DNA from: Prevotellaceae bacterium UBA7017
GTDB lineage: Bacteria > Bacteroidota > Bacteroidia > Bacteroidales > Bacteroidaceae
Reading direction: 5' to 3'
Length of the DNA: 13,809 nt
Assembly: GCA_002449535.1 (NCBI GenBank)
Contig: DJWZ01000073.1
Location: forward strand, 1 to 13,809
Shown: piece after piece, positions 12,083 through 13,809 of the stretch
Position numbering within the stretch: position 1 is the first letter of the stretch
Layout: each line of letters starts with the position of its first letter
Made by a program: the position numbers and the translations under genes
The notes under the pieces: generated by a model
What the model saw: the letters and a program-made list of their open reading frames with translations, nothing else
Told to the model about the DNA's origin: nothing
The model's database searches: none

Positions 12083-13762
12083 TTGATAAGCGTACTGTCT
12101 GATAATATAATTTCTCCGTTGGGTTTCACTACAAGAGAAAACTACCTGGCTCTGAAGTCAGGTAAGACATCGCTATGCCTTCATGATAATCTGTGGGGGC
12201 TTCCGGAACCGGTATGTGCATCATTGTTTAGTGGAGATCAGAGAAAAGAACTCCTGACAGAAGGTCTCACTTTTTTTGAGTCCCTTGCTGTTGCGTCTGT
12301 AAAGGATGCGCTCAAGAAGACCACTTTCGATATTACGTCTCAAAGAGTCGCTTTCGTATTGGCATCCACAAAGGGAAATGTTCAGGAGCTGGAGCATGGC
12401 GGCGTAAGAGTCAATCTTGCCGAGTCGGCCCAGGTCATATCCCAGAGGGTAGGTTTTACCACAATGCCAATTGTAGTGTGCAATGCCTGCATCTCCAGCA
12501 CCTCGGCTCAGGTGTTGGCGTTAAGGCTGATAGAGTCAGGCACTTATGACTATGTGATTGTCAACGGCACTGACTGCCTGAGTAAATTTGTCGTTGCGGG
12601 CTTCTCTTCCCTAAAAGCCGTTTCTCCAGAGCCATGCCGACCATTCGATATGGACAGGACGGGACTGAATCTGGGAGAGGCATCTGCCACTATGGTGTTG
12701 GGAAGAACTGACGCGGAGCATGCTGACACTACATGGACTATCGTCGGTGGTGATGTAAGAAATGATGCCGGTCATATCAGCAATCCGTCGAAGACGGCAG
12801 AGGGGTGCTACCGCGCCATCAAGTCTTTATCCTGTGATGCCTCAGAACTGTCATTGGTCAGTGTTCACGGAACAGCCACGTTATATAATGACCAGATGGA
12901 GGCTGTTGCATTACAAAGAAACAACCTGTCCGAAGTTCCGGCATTGGCACTAAAGGGCTTTCTCGGACATACCATGGGAGCTGCCGGAATACTTGAAACA
13001 ATCATTTCACTCTGCTGCATAGAGGATGGAAAGACATTACCTTCAAAAGGCTTCGAAGAACCCGGCGTCTCGGCAAAGGTGAATATCTCCAATGCTCCCA
13101 TCGGGACAAAAGGACATACCCTGCTGAAGATAATATCGGGTTTCGGAGGATGTAATGCAGCCCTGTTACTGTCAAAGGGCACCTCTCACCTCTCACCTCT
13201 CACCTCTCACCTCCTGAATGTTTCCCACAGGGTAAGGCTTGCCAGTGACAGTGTGACACTTGACGGGCAGGTTGTCCCGACCCGGAACAGGGGTAGGGAT
13301 ATGTTGACGGAGCTATACAAAAAATACGTGGGAGATTATCCCAGATATTACAAAATGGATATTCTCAGCAAAGTGGCTTTTGTCTGTTCGGAAATGCTGC
13401 TTGAAGCCGAGGGTAACCGCGATGGCCATGGAGAAGACAGGGCAGTGATACTGTTCAGCCATACGGCATCCATTGCATCAGACAGGGCATTCCTCCGTAC
13501 CATTACAGACGGATTTTATCCCAGTCCTTCCGTCTTCGTCTATACATTACCAAACATTGCTGCCGGCGAAATAGCTATACGAAACGGATATCATGGCGAG
13601 ACGGCTTTCTATATCCTGCCGCAGAGGGCTGACGATATGATAAACATGATAGTCGATGCCTCATTTGGTGACAGAGGGACGCAGAGTGCCATATGTGGAT
13701 GGATAAACTGCGATGACGAAAATATATTTGAAGCAGAAGTTAAGATATTAAAAAAATATTAA
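12083..13762 (+). CDS. ketosynthase fused to a second, cysteine-free thiolase-fold domain
   Basis: A 559-aa two-domain protein. Residues 1-366 are a complete ketosynthase: Cys136 in VVCNACISST, His262 in SVHGTATLYND, Lys291 and His296 in LKGFLGHTMGA, and the closing SGFGGCNAALLLSKG, which is where such proteins normally end. Because the triad is intact it is not a plain chain-length factor. Residues 367-378 (TSHLSPLTSHLL) are encoded by a CACCTCT heptamer tract. Residues about 379-559 form a domain like Ketoacyl-synt_2 (PF13723), with SVFVYTLPNIAAGEIAIRNG and YHGETAFYILP and no nucleophile; in related clusters I expect this as a separate gene, probably an ApeC-like partner. Start is TTG at 12083, fixed by comparison with the same spacer before 10622. 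Its tail (VKILKKY) runs into an octamer repeat. Confidence 0.85.
   Translation: MISVLSDNIISPLGFTTRENYLALKSGKTSLCLHDNLWGLPEPVCASLFSGDQRKELLTEGLTFFESLAVASVKDALKKTTFDITSQRVAFVLASTKGNVQELEHGGVRVNLAESAQVISQRVGFTTMPIVVCNACISSTSAQVLALRLIESGTYDYVIVNGTDCLSKFVVAGFSSLKAVSPEPCRPFDMDRTGLNLGEASATMVLGRTDAEHADTTWTIVGGDVRNDAGHISNPSKTAEGCYRAIKSLSCDASELSLVSVHGTATLYNDQMEAVALQRNNLSEVPALALKGFLGHTMGAAGILETIISLCCIEDGKTLPSKGFEEPGVSAKVNISNAPIGTKGHTLLKIISGFGGCNAALLLSKGTSHLSPLTSHLLNVSHRVRLASDSVTLDGQVVPTRNRGRDMLTELYKKYVGDYPRYYKMDILSKVAFVCSEMLLEAEGNRDGHGEDRAVILFSHTASIASDRAFLRTITDGFYPSPSVFVYTLPNIAAGEIAIRNGYHGETAFYILPQRADDMINMIVDASFGDRGTQSAICGWINCDDENIFEAEVKILKKY
13180..13213 (+). repeat. perfect heptamer tract (CACCTCT) inside the ketosynthase gene
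   Basis: Four exact copies plus six bases of a fifth, between the two domains. Seven is not a multiple of three, so copy-number change shifts the frame. One unit less brings TGA (13215-13217) into frame at once; one unit more brings a TGA into frame at 13248-13250 in present coordinates. Only the present count (or ±3) gives the fusion. Confidence 0.9.
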
Positions 13763-13809
13763 GATATTAAGATATGAAAATATTAAGATATTAAAATATT
13801 AAGAAATTA
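13740..13809 (+). repeat. octamer tract at the 3' end of the ketosynthase gene
   Basis: TTAAGATA at 13740, 13759, 13767 and 13783, with variants TGAAAATA (13775), TTAAAATA (13791) and TTAAGAAA (13799), all in 8-bp register from 13759. The stop codon (13760-13762) is inside. No gene start is evident before the right edge. Confidence 0.75.

Noticed and set aside
12083..13180. Chain-length factor without activity
   Set aside because: The nucleophile Cys136 and both His residues are present, so the first domain is a full ketosynthase; only the second domain lacks a nucleophile.
1..13809. tRNA, rRNA, insertion sequences or phage genes
   Set aside because: No transposase or integrase reading frame and no tRNA- or rRNA-like sequence was noticed on either strand.

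Overview
The window looks like chromosomal DNA of a Bacteroidota bacterium, most like Prevotella and its relatives. Three things point there: a type IX secretion (T9SS) type B sorting domain, DUF3078 and OMP_b-brl outer-membrane proteins, and several promoters of the Bacteroidota TTTG-N19/20-TAnnTTTG type. The species cannot be fixed from sequence reading alone.

Layout. (1) 2-2914: the 3' end of a T9SS cargo gene; a convergent two-gene envelope operon read leftward (class A acid phosphatase, then a DUF3078 barrel protein, joined by an ATGA overlap); and a divergent Dabb-domain gene. (2) 2915-3434: no protein gene, but a 14-unit, 11-bp tandem array. It sits between a good leftward promoter and a hairpin and may be a non-coding RNA. 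A 22-bp-spaced GCACTG triplet follows. (3) 3435-6839: leftward genes for a four-helix membrane protein, a TetR-family regulator (preceded by a possible 36-aa leader ORF, a clear promoter and nested palindromes), and an unusual membrane operon (MFS transporter, four-helix protein, single-helix protein). (4) 6930-7610: a small outer-membrane barrel gene ended by a strong hairpin terminator that covers the 5' end of the longest MFS frame, which moves the MFS start to 6839. (5) 7906 to the right edge: a rightward operon encoding type II polyketide enzymes of the aryl polyene/flexirubin kind: ketosynthase, O-methyltransferase-like protein, acyl carrier protein, LpxL/HtrB-like acyltransferase, hotdog dehydratase, and a ketosynthase fused to a second thiolase-fold half-domain. 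Ketoreductase, ammonia-lyase, ligase and export genes are not in view and would be expected to the right.

How the operon works, by inference from the families: the ACP carries the growing chain, the ketosynthases extend it, the dehydratase (perhaps with a partner) makes the double bonds, the methyltransferase-like protein may modify the aryl head, and the LPLAT-type acyltransferase transfers the polyene to a membrane lipid.

Most striking: every gene junction in this operon is built of degenerate tandem heptanucleotides that reach into the flanking gene ends and carry start codons. One perfect heptamer tract (CACCTCT) lies inside the last gene, exactly between its two domains. Counting frames shows that five units give the 559-aa fusion, four units give an immediate TGA, and six units give a TGA eleven codons after the tract. 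The tract is therefore arranged like a phase-variable on/off link. A second pattern is a 101-bp promoter-region module present twice, upstream of two divergent gene pairs, with end blocks at identical spacing (68 bp).
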